In this document: piece by piece, positions 11,928 to 24,600 of the stretch
Position numbering within the stretch: the stretch's first letter is position 1
How the letters are laid out: each line of letters begins with the position of its first letter
Source of the DNA: Arabidopsis thaliana
Taxonomy: Eukaryota > Streptophyta > Magnoliopsida > Brassicales > Brassicaceae
Length of the DNA: 64,000 nucleotides
Assembly (NCBI RefSeq): GCF_000001735.4
Contig: NC_003076.8
Span: forward strand, 3,782,001 to 3,846,000
Reading direction: 5' to 3'
The notes under the pieces: model-generated
Databases searched by the model: none
Told to the model about the DNA's origin: nothing
The model's input: the letters and a program-made list of their open reading frames with translations, nothing else
Translations under genes and position numbers: made by a program

Positions 11928-13983
11928 ATGCAACCTCCGATTTGTAAACCCAGACCTCAGAGTCACCTCGAATTTCTGAAACCGCTTCTCAATGACTCGA
12001 TCAAGCAGCTCTTGTTACAGTACCGAGGCGGACGAACCAATTTCTCCGATTTCGACTCCATTTTCACTCGTATTCTTAACGATCTTCCCGAACCACCACC
12101 TCTCGAGCTCGTCTGGTTCTACTCCGCCATCAGATTCTACTCTTCCAAGTTAGCTTTCCGGGATGATTCCGTTAGGTTAACTTCGTGTTTCTTCCAGCTG
12201 ATAGTTTCGTTTTCCGATTCGTTTTCCGGTGTTAAGAAGGTATCGCTGTTATCTCCCGTTGTTTACCAGTTGAGTCGTTTAGTTATTTCTAGGAGGAGAG
12301 ATGCTTTGAGCTTGTTAGAAGGGATTGTGAGCTATATTAGCATGTACTGTGTCGATGAACCTGGAAATGAAGATGATGATGTGTTGATGGTCTCTGGGTT
12401 TAGTTTTGCTGATTTGAGTCGAGTTTGGGTTGTGGATGAAGTGGAAGATAATTGTAGAGTTGAGGATTGTTTGGAGGTGTTCATGCCATTTGCTAGTGAA
12501 ATTTTGCGTAAAGAGATCGATTCTGAGTCCTGTGGCGTTGGTTACTTAGCTGGAATCGTAGCTTCTCAGGTTTTCTTGCTCAGTTTGTGCTCGAGGTTTG
12601 ATTTGGACTTAGGTAGATCCGAGCTAGATAAAGATCTGCAGGAATCTGTGCTTCAGATGATATCTGGGTTCCACAGTTGCTTCTTTTTTGGTGAGTGTTA
12701 CTTTTTCTTTAGCTACTTTGCATTCTGTGGGAAATAGAGAAGCATTATGTGACTAGTGACTCCTTTTTCATAAGCTTCCAGATGTCTCAATTGGTTTTGT
12801 TTTCAATCATGTGTTCTTGTTCTTGTGACAGATGTCATTCTCAAGATGCTGCTGGAGCCATATCTGCATCTAACTTCATTAATGGGAGTGGTTGGTTCTT
12901 TGACTAAACTATGTATAATCTATTTAGTCTTTTCTCTCTGGGTGACTTGAAAGTTTGAAACTAGTGGCCTGTGCTTTCTATATGTGTATTCAGTCGGAAG
13001 TCCAATAAAGTCTGTGGTTTCTTAACCGAATCACATTGTATGTAACATGGAATTGAGTTGTTTTTCATGGCTGTTTAATCTTTCAGGTTCCAGAAGATGA
13101 AGCATTTTTAACGGAAATCATAACAGAAGCGGTGATTAAGTCAGTGGAGAAGCTATTCCTCAACCCTGGAAATGGAACTTCACAAAGAAGTTTACACTTG
13201 AAGAACATTGCTATCAACTGGTTGTTTCTTTTTGACAAGACTATGGCTTCTCTAAGGTATGCCTATAAGTTCTATAGAATTAATTGCTTCATTTGCTTGA
13301 TTGTTTTGCTTGATACTCCAAACGATTACACAGGAGAAACAAAGATCAAGAAAAAATCAGCATGTACACGAACATGTTCTCCAATTCACTTATTCCTTAT
13401 CATTTGATCAATTGGGTAATCAGTCAAGGTGAAGTGATTAGAGATGCAGACACACTAAGAAATTTGACCCCCGCATCCTTCATTGGTAAATTGCTTCCCT
13501 ATCGTTAATATATAGGTCATGATGATTGTTTTCGTGAGTGATTTGTTCCCATCTGTTCTCTGGAGCTGTTATGATCACTTGACTAACCCATTGTACAAAA
13601 TCTGATCTCCAGAATGGCTTGTATCACTGGAAGAGCAAGGACCAAGGGTGTTTAACTGTGACCATTCCAAAAACTACGCCAAATCTGTGATTCACAGGTC
13701 AAGACCAGATCTCAGTATCGGGACCACATTGCAGAAACAAGAAGAGGAGTTTGATCAAGATACAGACATGGCTGATGAACAAAATGTGTCATCTATCTCA
13801 ATTCTCAGCAGAAACACAAGAAAGCGTAAAGAAGAGAGGCATAATAAGGAGGGAGAAACGAAAGTGAAGCTCTTCAAACATAGACATAGCAACCTTCAAG
13901 AGAACTCCAAGTTTCAACCTTTTGTCTTCTCGGGTAGTTTGGTGAATGGGAGTGAGGTTGAAGTTTCAGACATGGAGCTATGA
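11928..13983 (+). CDS. Plant protein of unknown function, 504 residues
   Basis: Five exons: 11928-12690, 12832-12890, 13087-13256, 13334-13485, 13613-13983 (1515 nt, 504 residues). I do not recognise a catalytic or named domain. The N-terminal two-thirds looks all-helical, with leucine/phenylalanine-rich amphipathic stretches (L-E-F-L-K-P-L-L-N-D-S-I, L-E-L-V-W-F-Y-S-A-I-R-F-Y), like armadillo/HEAT-type scaffolds but without a convincing repeat. The C-terminal 90 residues are basic and polar (R-K-R-K-E-E-R-H-N-K), consistent with a nuclear localisation signal. No signal peptide or membrane segment. The donor after exon 2 (GTTGGT) is weak but is the only one that keeps frame. Position fits At5g11780, which I remember only as unknown. 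Confidence 0.8.
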
Positions 13984-15267
13984 GTCTAAACCACTTGTAG
14001 TTGGTGAAATCGACTTAATAATCACATATGGTAGAGATGTAAGAATGCTGCTGAAATAATTGTTGTCTAGAGATTATATAACAAGTTCACATCTGTAACA
14101 ATTTAGAATCTTCATATCGTAATGTAAACTCGTGAATCCTCTTAAGATCCGCGGCGTCTTTGAATCCTCTTCCATCTCCAGCATCAAGGAGGTAATAGTA
14201 ATGTTTAGGACTAAACGATATTTGACTGATGGGATTGAGCATTCTGTATAGCAAATGAGGTGTTCTTCAAGAAATACAGAGAAATAAGAGTGAATCAAAT
14301 AATGGAAGATTTCCCTTAAGACAAACTTAATCAATGGACTTCTGCTAGAACTAGAAATGAATCAGAGTTTGTTGTGGTTTAGAAGGTAGAGATGACAAAG
14401 TGCTTCGATTCATGGGTCTTGGTGTTTCATCATTGCTCTGTTAGTGTTAATGTTAATGGGCCTTCGTGTCCTCTTTTATGAGCTTTTAGTTATGGCTATT
14501 TCAAAGATGAAGCTTTGGTTGTGAAAAATATATTTATAATCACAATGGGTTACATTGGCTCTGGTTATATACTTATATGTTTGTGTTAATGTTTGGGTTT
14601 GGGTTTGCGTTTTCATGTTATGATATTGAGATACTCTAATCATGATAACATTAAAAAAGCAAACTTGACACAAAGTGATCAAAAGCCTTAACCCAAGCTT
14701 CTTTTGCTTAAGACTTTATTTGAAATGAATTTGAACTTTTAGATGGTTTTAATGACTTGGGTGAATTGAGAGAAGCTGCTACAATTTGTATTTTTGAAAA
14801 ACTCCCAAATAAAACTTAAAACCATGAAATTTAACTTAAAAATCACCTTAAACAGTAAACACACACAAAACAGAAAATAATTAGACTAACTCTTTGTTTA
14901 CGTCTTAAAGAAAAAAGTCTACCCCAAGAATGTTCTAAAATTAGAATCGTTGGATTCAATTTGAACTAGCTAGAGTAGGAATGTTTATAAACTTCATTTT
15001 CTTTAGCCTTGAAGTAATGGAAGTTTCTGCAAACGGACACGTAGTTATTAATATGTGCAACAACTTCCATATAAGCCAAGAGCCATGATCTCATGAATTG
15101 GATTAAAAGCAAAGAAATGTCTCTCTAGCTAGCTAGATAATGCAAGCAACAAAACTAATGTAACTTTAAAATATATTTGTATACTTTTTTTGATGCTACA
15201 TAATTACAAAATTACGAAGTATGATTCTTTCAACGTGTGGGACGTATCTATATTACATACCAGTACT

Positions 15268-15324
15268 AAATATTGTCGGCGGAGATTAAACCGTTTTAAC
15301 AAAAAAATATTGTCGGCGAAGATT
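15268..15324. repeat. Closely spaced direct repeat, 20-mer, two copies
   Basis: AAATATTGTCGGCGGAGATT at 15268-15287 recurs at 15305-15324 with one change (GCGGAG to GCGAAG), start-to-start spacing 37 bases. It sits in the gene-free region upstream of NDL2. Confidence 0.7.
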
Positions 15325-16420
15325 CGTGTATAGTCATTTCTATATAAAATGTGAGATTGATTCTTAGATTAGATTTGATGAGTGATGGTGGCGAGATGGA
15401 GACAGCAACTAATAAATTAGTGTTACTCATCTTTTTAGATTAACCAAATGGTAAGCTTTAATGTTGAGTAATGGCGTCACACGTGCCTTTCCTTTTATCA
15501 GAAATTAGGGAAACATTTACTGTTTTCACGTACATTTGAGCAAACAACCACTGCATGCTTTCACTTACAAAACTACACATAGTCTTAAAATAGTTAAATG
15601 GGAGTAAATATCTGAATTTTTTCATTATTCGCTCATATCATTCCATGAAAGCCTTTAATTCGTAAGTATAAACGGTTGTTCCATTTTTATATATTATATT
15701 ACTTCTCATAAATATACTTATTGATAATGGAATGGATGGACCTTTAAATATAAAAGATCAGTATTTTGTTTCGAAAAAAAAATCATTATTTCCACAAGAC
15801 CAGGTTCAGTTGATATTTTAAAATCATTTATAAATAACAATATAGTATTATAAAAGGTGAAAATGTACTGGAAAATACAAAATTGCAAAGTCTGCTAAGG
15901 GTCACTATTATTTGATTGATATGAACAAAAGTTTATAAAACAAATTCCGAAAATCAAGAGGCATACAATATTGAAACTATGGTATCCTAAATGTAAAGAT
16001 TAAGAAACGTGGTTGGTGGGTTAATCATTAAAAAAACTTCCATGAAAAACATAGGATAAAAAAGAACTAGATATAAAAACAAAAGCTGGTGACAAGAGCT
16101 AAGAATGTAATGGTACTAATATGTAATCATTACTTTGTGAATTAGTACTCAAAAACAAATTTGTAGGTACATTTATTCGGTGAGTTGTTTGAGCATTCCT
16201 TTTGATTAATTCAGCCCCTTTTAAGTGTCACTATGTTGTTGCATTGCGATCAATCAATAATGAGAAAGGAAGATATATCAAATGTAATAAGCACTATTGC
16301 TCATCTAATTGGGAATATTCCATCGTGTTTGTTCTATATTACCATTCAAGTTAATTCAGAGCTGTTACCATGATTATATAAAGTTGAAATATTATTTACT
16401 GTATATAATAGCATGTTATG

Positions 16421-16446
16421 ATATATATATATATATATATATATAT
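16421..16446. repeat. (AT)13 microsatellite
   Basis: Thirteen consecutive AT dinucleotides, flanked by further AT-rich DNA; a typical length-variable intergenic microsatellite. Confidence 0.95.
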
Positions 16447-16973
16447 TTTATATTCGTCGAACGAAGCTAATATACATGTTTAAAAGCTGGAAACCATAAG
16501 ATTAAAAGTTTAAACAGGTACGATAATTAAAAACCTGATATAAATGTCTTTGTTTGTTTTGATATTTTTTTTTGTCACGGTCAACTTATTAATATTTTTT
16601 TGTCATATGGTAGAAATGGTTATCAATTTATTTATGATGCTCAGATATCGAGCAAATAATAAACATTTGGTTTAAATAAAAAATGAAATTCGAAAGATTT
16701 GGACGGATTAATAATTAAGCAAAAGGGACTTACGGTTTAACGCTCTTGTTGGGTGCCAATGACACATACCAACTCGACAAGAAAACGACATGTGTGTTCT
16801 CACTCTCACGCAATGGGCCCTGTTTTTCGCCATTGAAAACCACAGGGTGTTCATATTTTAAAACGGGAGAAGACTAATCATAAAAGGCAAATAACGACAA
16901 AAATAAGTTAAAATCCAACGGCTGAGGATCCTCCATCTCCGCCCAGGATTCACCGTGGCCCGTCTCACCAATC

Positions 16974-16987
16974 GGTCAAAAAGTCAA
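16974..16987 (-). promoter_or_regulatory. Paired W-boxes upstream of NDL2
   Basis: On the minus strand the sequence reads TTGACT then TTGACC, two adjacent WRKY-type core motifs, about 700 bases upstream of the NDL2 ATG. Another copy of the core is at about 16578-16583. Clustering makes a functional site more plausible, but no function is shown. Confidence 0.35.
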
Positions 16988-17542
16988 CAGTACGTGGACC
17001 TTTTTATTTCAATGAAAAAGAAAATTCTTTGTTTTGGCCCCTGTACTTTTATATGTATCACTATTCCCCCTCTATTTATTTCAGATTTAAATTGGATCCT
17101 CAGGATATAAACGAGTAGTATGAATTTGTATTCACATTTTAATCAGGAAATAATTGTTTCAGGTTTAGGATAATGTTTTTGGTAGAAAATTAAAATAAAT
17201 TTATTTGAAAAATGAAGAAATTTTGATTTATTTGGTCAGCATAAAAAAGAAAAGAAAAGTGGGAATTTATGGTGCCGACACGTTATGGGGACGAAATTGA
17301 TAATTAAGAAAATAAAGGGGTGAGAATGTAAAGGTTAGGAAAATAAAAAGCTGTCGGTCCCTTAACCAAGGTTAGGTATTTGATCAGGGTATATAGTTAA
17401 GCCCTGTGATTTTATTTTTATGCAAGGTCCTACATTAAACCGAGTCGACCGTCGGTGACTCAGTTACGAGTCTCGCGTTAACGAGTTCTTCTCTCCCTGG
17501 TTTTTTGTTTTTATATTTTATTTTAGTCTCACAAGTCTTCTC

Positions 17543-17552
17543 TATTTATAAA
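17543..17552 (+). promoter_or_regulatory. TATA box of NDL2
   Basis: TATTTATAAA, 130 bases upstream of the NDL2 ATG; followed by a purine-rich leader (GAGAGAAGAGAGAAGA). Confidence 0.5.
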
Positions 17553-17681
17553 CACAAAAAAACGAAGATAGCCATCGTTTTGGTGAGAGAAGAGAGAAGA
17601 GAGAAGAAGAAGGCCATGGAAAGATAATACTCTGCTTTTTTTTTAGAAATATACAGAGGAAATAAAGAGAGAGAGAAGGAG

Positions 17682-20496
17682 ATGGCGGATTCAAGCGATT
17701 CTGTCTCCATTGATATGGAGGCATTGTCTCTTGGAGGACAGGTATGTTTTTTTCTGGTCTTTTATAGTGAGTTTAAGGAGATTCTGTTTTGGTTTACTAA
17801 GAAATTACGGGAAGAAGAAGAAGATAGGATAAATTGTATTTGTTGATTTTTGTTTTTGGTTACTGCATTCTTCGAGCTGCTTTGTTCCTGTTAATCATTG
17901 TTTTGATTACGAGAAGTAGTTTTTAGGAATCGTTTGTTACTAAAACAATGCTGGGAAATGTTCATGTTGCTAGAGCTGACATTAGAATATCATGTTTTGG
18001 TGTCGGTTATATATATCCAAAATTACGACTTGTGTTGTCGATAACCCAATTCGTTTTGTTTTTTTTGGGATTTTGTATGTTCTGAGTTTTTTCTGTTGGG
18101 TTCTAATGTCTTCCCTCAATTCATGGTTTAGTTGACACCTTAATTTGGAACATGTGTATTTGATCCAATTCTTGTTCTATTGGATCACAACTCACAAGTG
18201 AATATATAACTCTTGGATTTTCCAAATTCGTTTTTGCATTGTTCTAAGGTTCTCAAGAGTTTTTTTTCTTCTTTCTATAATGAGGTTTTGGGTTCCACTG
18301 TTAATGGTTAAATTCCCTTTTTGTTTGACCATGACTTATTTGCTGGTTAATGCGTATATGATTTTATGGCAAAGTTTGGTACTTTTTAAGTTGCTCACTA
18401 ATCAATTTATTTTTCTCATATTGGAATTAATGTTTCTAGGTGTGGTCCTAATCTATATGCATTGTTCTTACCTTTTCATTTATTTCATAGAGAATTTAGT
18501 TACTGACTTAAATTCTTCTACTATTGTTGTTGTTGTTGTTGTTGGTAGGAACACCTTGTGGAGACTACTTATGGCCCGGTTTGTGTTGCCGTTTGTGGAG
18601 ATCCAGATAAACCAGCTCTTATCACTTATCCTGATATAGCTCTTAATTGTAAGCATTTTCTTTTAAATCTTCTGCTAACTTATCGAATGAGCCATAAGTT
18701 CAGTTATTTGATTGGAAAATGAAATGCTTTTTCTGATTTGGTAATTCTTTTGGTGCAGATATGTTCTGTTTTCAAGGATTATTGTTTTGTCCAGAAGCTA
18801 GTTCTTTGTTACTCCACAACTTTTGCATATATCACATCAGTCCTCTTGGCCATGAGGTTGGTAACTGGACTCTGATCGTTTACAAACTTTTGTATGTTTC
18901 TGGTATATTACTGTTAAACGCTATGACATTCCTATGATAATGCAATTCATATCCCTTATTAAATTGCTTTCTTCAAGAGTCATTGCAGTTGGGAGCTCCA
19001 ATGATCAGTGTTGATGCTCCTTTGCTCTCAGCTGATGACTTAGCAGACCAGATAGTCGAGGTTCTTAATTATTTCGGGTAAGCGAATTCATCTATCACAT
19101 AAGTTTTACTTGTGATTGTTATTTCCTTGAGCTGCCTAGATTCTGGTTATATCGTTATCTTCGTTCGTTGCCAAAGTCTTTTTCCGGAGACTAGGCAGAA
19201 GAAAGAAAACCAAAACTTTTTTGCCTATATAGAAATAGAATTTTCTCCTTATTTATTTCTTGTCGTCTCTTGTCCAGACTTGGTGCAGTAATGTGTATGG
19301 GTGTCACAGCAGGAGCATACATTCTGACCTTATTTGCTGTAAGTAATGGTACCTCGCTTACGCTTTTCATTCAACTTGATGTCAAATTTTTAATTTTGCT
19401 TGAAACTTAATTCTTCCAGATGAAGTACAGGCAGAGAGTTCTGGGCTTAATTCTCGTCTCTCCACTGTGCCAAGCGCCTTCTTGGTCAGAATGGTTGTGC
19501 AATAAGGTTTTTTTCCACAAAGATATCTTCTTCTTTTTTTGACTTGGGGTTATGCCTTTGATTATCTTATTCTCATATCAGATATTCCTTAACTTATTAT
19601 GCAGGTCATGTCTAATTTGCTTTACTATTATGGTACATGTGGAGTTGTTAAGGAAATGTTACTAAAACGGTACTTCAGCAAGGTATGGTCAAGCTATTTT
19701 CATTTTTCGTTCCAGAAGAAGACACTACTTTTACAAGACATATAATAAAGTTTTGACATACGTTCTCATAGGAAGTTCGTGGTAATGGTCATGTTCCAGA
19801 ATCAGATATTGTTCAAGAATGCAGAAGAGTTAGTAAAATCTTTCTTCTCTATTCTTGCAATCTTGTGATGCTTTGTTAGTTTGAATTAAAATTGACATGT
19901 TATGTTGTTTAATCTTTGACTATCCAGTTACTTAGTGAGCGGCAGAGTACAAATGTATGGAGATTCCTTGAGGCAATCAACGGGTAATTCTCTAGTTTCT
20001 CTCTGTTGATTTATTTTCCAGAATATAGTCTTAAAGCTGATAAAATAGTATGTTTTGTGGTTTTGGTGAAACAGGAGAGTGGATCTTAGTGAAGGGTTAA
20101 GGAAATTGCAATGCAGAACGTTAATATTCATTGGTGAAAATTCTGCCTACCACTCCGAGGCTGTTCACATGACCACCAAACTAGACAGACGATACGGTGC
20201 ATTAGTCGAGGTACCATATCACTAATACAGATGTCTTCAGTTATGGTTTTTATGGCCATTCTAAGTCATATTACATAAAACAGGTGCAGGGAAGCGGGTC
20301 GTTGGTGAGCGAAGAACAGCCACAGGCGATGATAATACCAATGGAATACTTTTTGATGGGATATGGCCTGTATCGTCCTACACAGAGCGTAAGTCCAAGA
20401 AGTCCTTTGAGCCCAACCCGAATCTCTCCGGAGCTTCTCTCCCCTGAAAACATGGGGTTGAAACTCAAGCCGATAAAGACACGACTCGCTCTATAG
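17682..20496 (+). CDS. NDL2: NDRG family protein NDL2 (N-MYC downregulated-like)
   Basis: Eleven exons: 17682-17741, 18549-18648, 18759-18856, 18989-19077, 19278-19338, 19420-19506, 19605-19682, 19772-19828, 19928-19983, 20075-20210, 20284-20496 (1035 nt, 344 residues). The protein has an alpha/beta-hydrolase fold of the NDR type: an N-terminal strand region ending [10 protein letters not shown], then F-C-I-Y-H-I and the G-V-T-A-G-A-Y-I-L block where true hydrolases have G-x-S-x-G. The nucleophile Ser is replaced, so an enzyme activity is not expected. Plant NDL proteins bind the G-protein beta subunit AGB1 and regulate auxin transport and root branching (known from the family). The C-terminal tail ([15 protein letters not shown]) has several Ser-Pro sites. 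Length and exon number agree with At5g11790. Confidence 0.93.
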
Positions 20497-21634
20497 CCCT
20501 GCCTCCTCTGCTACACACATTTACATATACGACATGTGTCACCACATCAAAATCACCATTGTTGGATTGGAGCTGTTCCTCTGTTATGATTTGAGCTGTA
20601 GATATAGACAGAGATATATTGATCATCTATATATAGAAAGAGAGGGAGATGAAGAAGAGTAAAAAAAGGGGATGGGGAAGGGATTGATATATGGTAGAGT
20701 GAAAAACCGCCATTTATTTTTAATTTGGACGTTTAATACCTCTAGTATTTAATTTGGAAGAAAAATACCTTAATTAATTTTGGTTACCTATCAAAAAGTT
20801 GGTATAATCGTACCTCCGAGTTAACTTCCGTCAACTACCCTAACGGAAACATATTCGTATAATCAAGAAAAGCGATTGTACTTATTTACATAATTAACAT
20901 GAGTTAAGTTTTAACCACAGTTAACAATTCCGTTAGGGTAGTTAACGGAAGTTAACTCGAAGGTAAGATTATACCAACTTTTTAAAAAACGAAAGTTTTA
21001 ATAAGTAACCAAAATTAACTAAGGTGTTTTTCTTCCAAATTAAATAGTAGAGGTATTAAACGGGAAAATTAAAAGTAAATGATGGTTTTTTAGGTTTTCT
21101 CCCTTTACAGATATATTATATTTTGATTCATTAAACTTGTCTTAAAGGTTTATTTTGTGGTAGCTCTTCTTGTTCTGTACATTCAGTTGAATAAAAATCA
21201 TCCCCTTACTATTTTATTTCATCTCTCATTCAATCAAATATATGTTATGGCCTCTTCAACTGCAACTGTTGTGAGAAAAAAAGTTGCTGAAAATTGGAAA
21301 TTCGGATGCAAACTGCTAAAACATGTGCCTTCAAAAATTAAACAGAGAAGATCTGATTCCACATATTTTTGGTTGCACAAAGTTGTATAGGCCGAGTATA
21401 TGATTACAGGAGAAAAAATCAAACTTGTTTTGTGATACATTACATGAAAAAAATAGTAAAAAGAAACAATGCTAATTACAAGGGAAACAAATGGGTTGTG
21501 GACTTGTGGGTTAGTTACTCCCAGGAAACAAACAATGTTAGTGTTAAAATCTTTTTCTCTTCTTTTCCACATTTTTCTTTTGTCAAAATTGATTGAGTGT
21601 ACCAAACTTTAGTTGAGAAGAACATTTTGTGGTT
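20497..21634. other. Intergenic between convergent NDL2 and KEA6
   Basis: NDL2 3' UTR up to about 20690, then the foldback element at 20693-21107, then the 3' flank of KEA6. ORFs at 21157-21605 on both strands have no recognisable family. Confidence 0.6.
20693..21107. mobile_element. Foldback (MITE-like) element with about 155-bp inverted arms
   Basis: Left arm 20693-20847 is the near reverse complement of right arm 20930-21107. Matching blocks are TTTAATACCTCTA (20730) with TAGAGGTATTAAA (21049), AATTTGGAAGAAAAA with TTTTTCTTCCAAATT, AGTTGGTATAAT with ATTATACCAACT, and TTAACTTCCGTCAACTACCC with GGGTAGTTAACGGAAGTTAA. The loop is about 82 bases. The right arm has about 16 extra bases. No coding capacity. 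The structure is that of a non-autonomous foldback/MITE DNA element; I could not define a clear target-site duplication and do not assign a family. Confidence 0.75.
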
Positions 21635-24600
21635 TTAGGAGCTGTGGGATTGACGTGACATTAGAATCATCCGTTGTTTCCCACTTTCTGATCTTACAAT
21701 TTCTCCTTTCTGACCAAAACAAAAGATTTCTTTATTTAGTTATGTTCTATAAACGAAGAAAGAATCAACCAAAAATCAAACCAACTTACCTCTATAGTAC
21801 TGTCTGGAGAAAACCATTTCAACAATATCCCAAGATGTACAACTGCTGGTATCATTTTGAAAACCAGCGGTGTCGTAACCTGCCCAAACCAAAACCACCT
21901 CAGCTACTTACTTGAACTTGAACACAGAACATATAAAGAGGAGGTAACAGAAAGTTATCTGATCATACCAGGCTTAGAGCGGTTGTCCCAAGGAGAAGCA
22001 GATAGAGTTTCCCCTGACAATTTTCATAACTTTAAGCTTCTTTCTTCAAAATACCTTATATATTCTTAAATCCTACTTATGTGTATGGTCCATTGAGGAC
22101 CAAGTTGTGTTACTTACTTCGATGAGGTGAAGATTGGAGGCACGGCTAAGTAGTACAAAGGCAAACTCCCCTATCTGAGCCAGAGATATTCCAACCTGCA
22201 TCAATTTGACTAAGGATGGTGAAGCAAGAAAGCAAACATGATAGATCATATAAGTAATTTGAGTCAGAATATGTTACCAGAAGAGCCGTCTTATTGTTGT
22301 ATCCAAATCCCTTAACAACGGTTGTAACTATTGTTGTCTTTATAATAATAACTAATATCACAGAGGCTAACAGTATATCCACATGTGTCCACAGAAAATG
22401 GACATTAACTAACATCCCAATGCTGGCTAGGAAAAGAGCAGCAAATAAATTACGGATGGGTTCGATCTGCACAAAAAAATATGAAAGCATCTCTGTCAGA
22501 CTATGGACTCTTTTAAGGGTTTAAGATCAATTAACATAACGGGAGAAACAGTAAAGCCTTTTTGATAAAATGTGGTCAAAACGTACTTGCTCCAATGTAT
22601 GTTCAGCGAGATCAGTAGTGGATATCATGACCCCCGCAGCAAAAGAACCCAATTCAAGACTTAATCCCAGCTTATCACTACACTGAAAGCATAAAAGACT
22701 AGTCAAACAAACATGTTGACCAAAAAACTTAATCCCACCTTATCACTAGAGTTCCCAAATACACACCAGGACCAAATAAGAGAAGGAACGCACATATGAG
22801 AATCTTCATGAACGCATTACATATGATGGATACTACAAGGAAGAATATGAGGAAGATGATGGCTAAGTAGGACTCACCCAGGCTACAAGTAGACAAAACG
22901 CAACAGCCGCTAACTGATAGAGTTCATTTGTCTGATATGAAGAAATTTTTTAGGTTAATCTACAAACTCGATTTCATTAGATCAGATGATAGGGAAAATA
23001 ATATTGAGAGGAAACTCATGTACCTGTGACGATAAGCTGACCATTAGCTTCAGCAACCAAGGAATACATGTCCGTGATAATATTGACAAAACAGCCAAAA
23101 ACGAAAGCAACAAAACCACCCTAAATAAAAGACAGTAAAAGCATGATTAACATCAAATCTTCAGAATACGCCTTAGGAGCAAAAAGTCTACCAGTCTTTC
23201 CATACACTTTTCCTATTGACAACATTCCATGAACAATGCCAGAATTTCCCTCGAGAACTGGAAGCAAAGCAAACAGCAAACCCACAGCACAGTCCTACAA
23301 ACAGATGCTAAAATCAATCCTCCAAATCATTTGAAAAGGAATTCAAGAATAAACACTATATGATCTACAAAGACAATGGACATTACATGTAGATGAGAAC
23401 AATCAGATACCTGAAGAATTAGGATTCCAATCGTAACTTGGCCATGAAGAGAATTAGTTGAATTCTTTTCCATGAGAAACTTCAGCACCTATAGATTCAA
23501 GGCAGGAACGCATGATGAACATAAAACCAACAATATTAAAAAGAAAGCCCGCTAATGGAAATGGTTAGATAAGCATTATAGAGTTCACTGAAATTACCAC
23601 CGCAGTTGATGACATTGACAAAAAGGCTCCTACAAATACCCCCTCCGAACGTTTACCACCGCATAACTGCAAACAGGACCAGTTGAAAACATGTCACAGA
23701 GAGTATATCTGCAGAAGATTTTAGGGTCTGTATTTCTAACTTTCAAATACACAACACTTTAAGCTACATAAACCAAATGTCTCTCAAAGAATAAAAGAGA
23801 CAGCAGGACTCATTTTTCTACGATTCAAACAGAAAGCATAACTTTTTTTCCAGAACCACTGATAAAAAAAAGTGACGCACCGACACTGTGATACCGCACA
23901 AGAACATGAATAGAAGAATTTGAAGAAGGCCTCCCAGAACAGCAACTGATCGAACAACTTTAAGCTACATAGTAAGAGGAAAGGAGCTCAAGAGTTTGTT
24001 ATGTTAACAATTTAATTCAACACTATACAAATCAAAGCGGTTGATCTCACCTTAGCAGTGGAGAACTCTAGACCCAAAGCAAAGAGCAGAAATACCACAC
24101 CAAACTGGGCAACTGTTTCAACCTAAATGTAGAATCATGTCAAAATTAAAGCGCAAAAGCAACGTGTAAGATGACATATATGTAAAACCACATGAGCATT
24201 ATACATTCTCATCTCCGTGGCAGTCTAAGCTCTAGATTTCCTATTCGAAGACGAACTAAGGTCTCTCTTATGCATGATAAAAACTCAATTTGTTTTGACC
24301 CACAGAAGAAAAGAGTTTCTAGTCAAAGACTCATGTCTTGCTATGTGTAATATCTTAGTCAACGATCCTCAGAAGAAAATAGTTCCTAACCTGCTGATCT
24401 AAATAAGTATTCGAGACCTTAAAGGAATTTCTCAACTAAAGGTATTGGGAGTGGACGAAAGACTTAAATCTTTTGAGGTCAAACACATAGCATACCTGGA
24501 CCATCTCACTGATGAAGTTCAATCCTCCAGGCCCAATGATAGATCCTGCTAGCAAATATCCAGTTATCACCTACATAAGCACAGAATGAGTCATAGCTAT

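Larger units (their letters stand above)
13984..17681. other. 3.7 kb gene-free stretch; upstream region of NDL2
   Basis: No protein-coding gene supported; ORFs here are short and AT-driven. Landmarks: a GGGTTT run near 14593-14610, two near-identical 20-mers at 15268-15287 and 15305-15324, a G-box CACGTG at 15480-15485, a 26-base AT microsatellite at 16421-16446, paired W-boxes at 16974-16987, a GCCGAC (DRE/CRT-like) core at 17274-17279, and a TATTTATAAA box at 17543-17552. Such motifs are common by chance in plant DNA, so regulatory meaning is only suggested. Confidence 0.5.

Noticed and set aside
14590-14612. Telomere-like GGGTTT run
   Set aside because: The unit is GGGTTT/GTTTGG without the TTTAGGG telomere unit; too short and imperfect for an interstitial telomere.
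14476-14682. Minus-strand ORF with T-Q-T-Q-T-Q repeats
   Set aside because: A translation of the GGGTTT simple repeat; low-complexity, no start context or family.
23206-23210. Alternative donor GTGTAT for KEA6 exon 12
   Set aside because: It lies two bases upstream and would shift the frame, destroying the hydrophobic segment of the next exon; donor GTATGG gives a continuous family-like membrane span.
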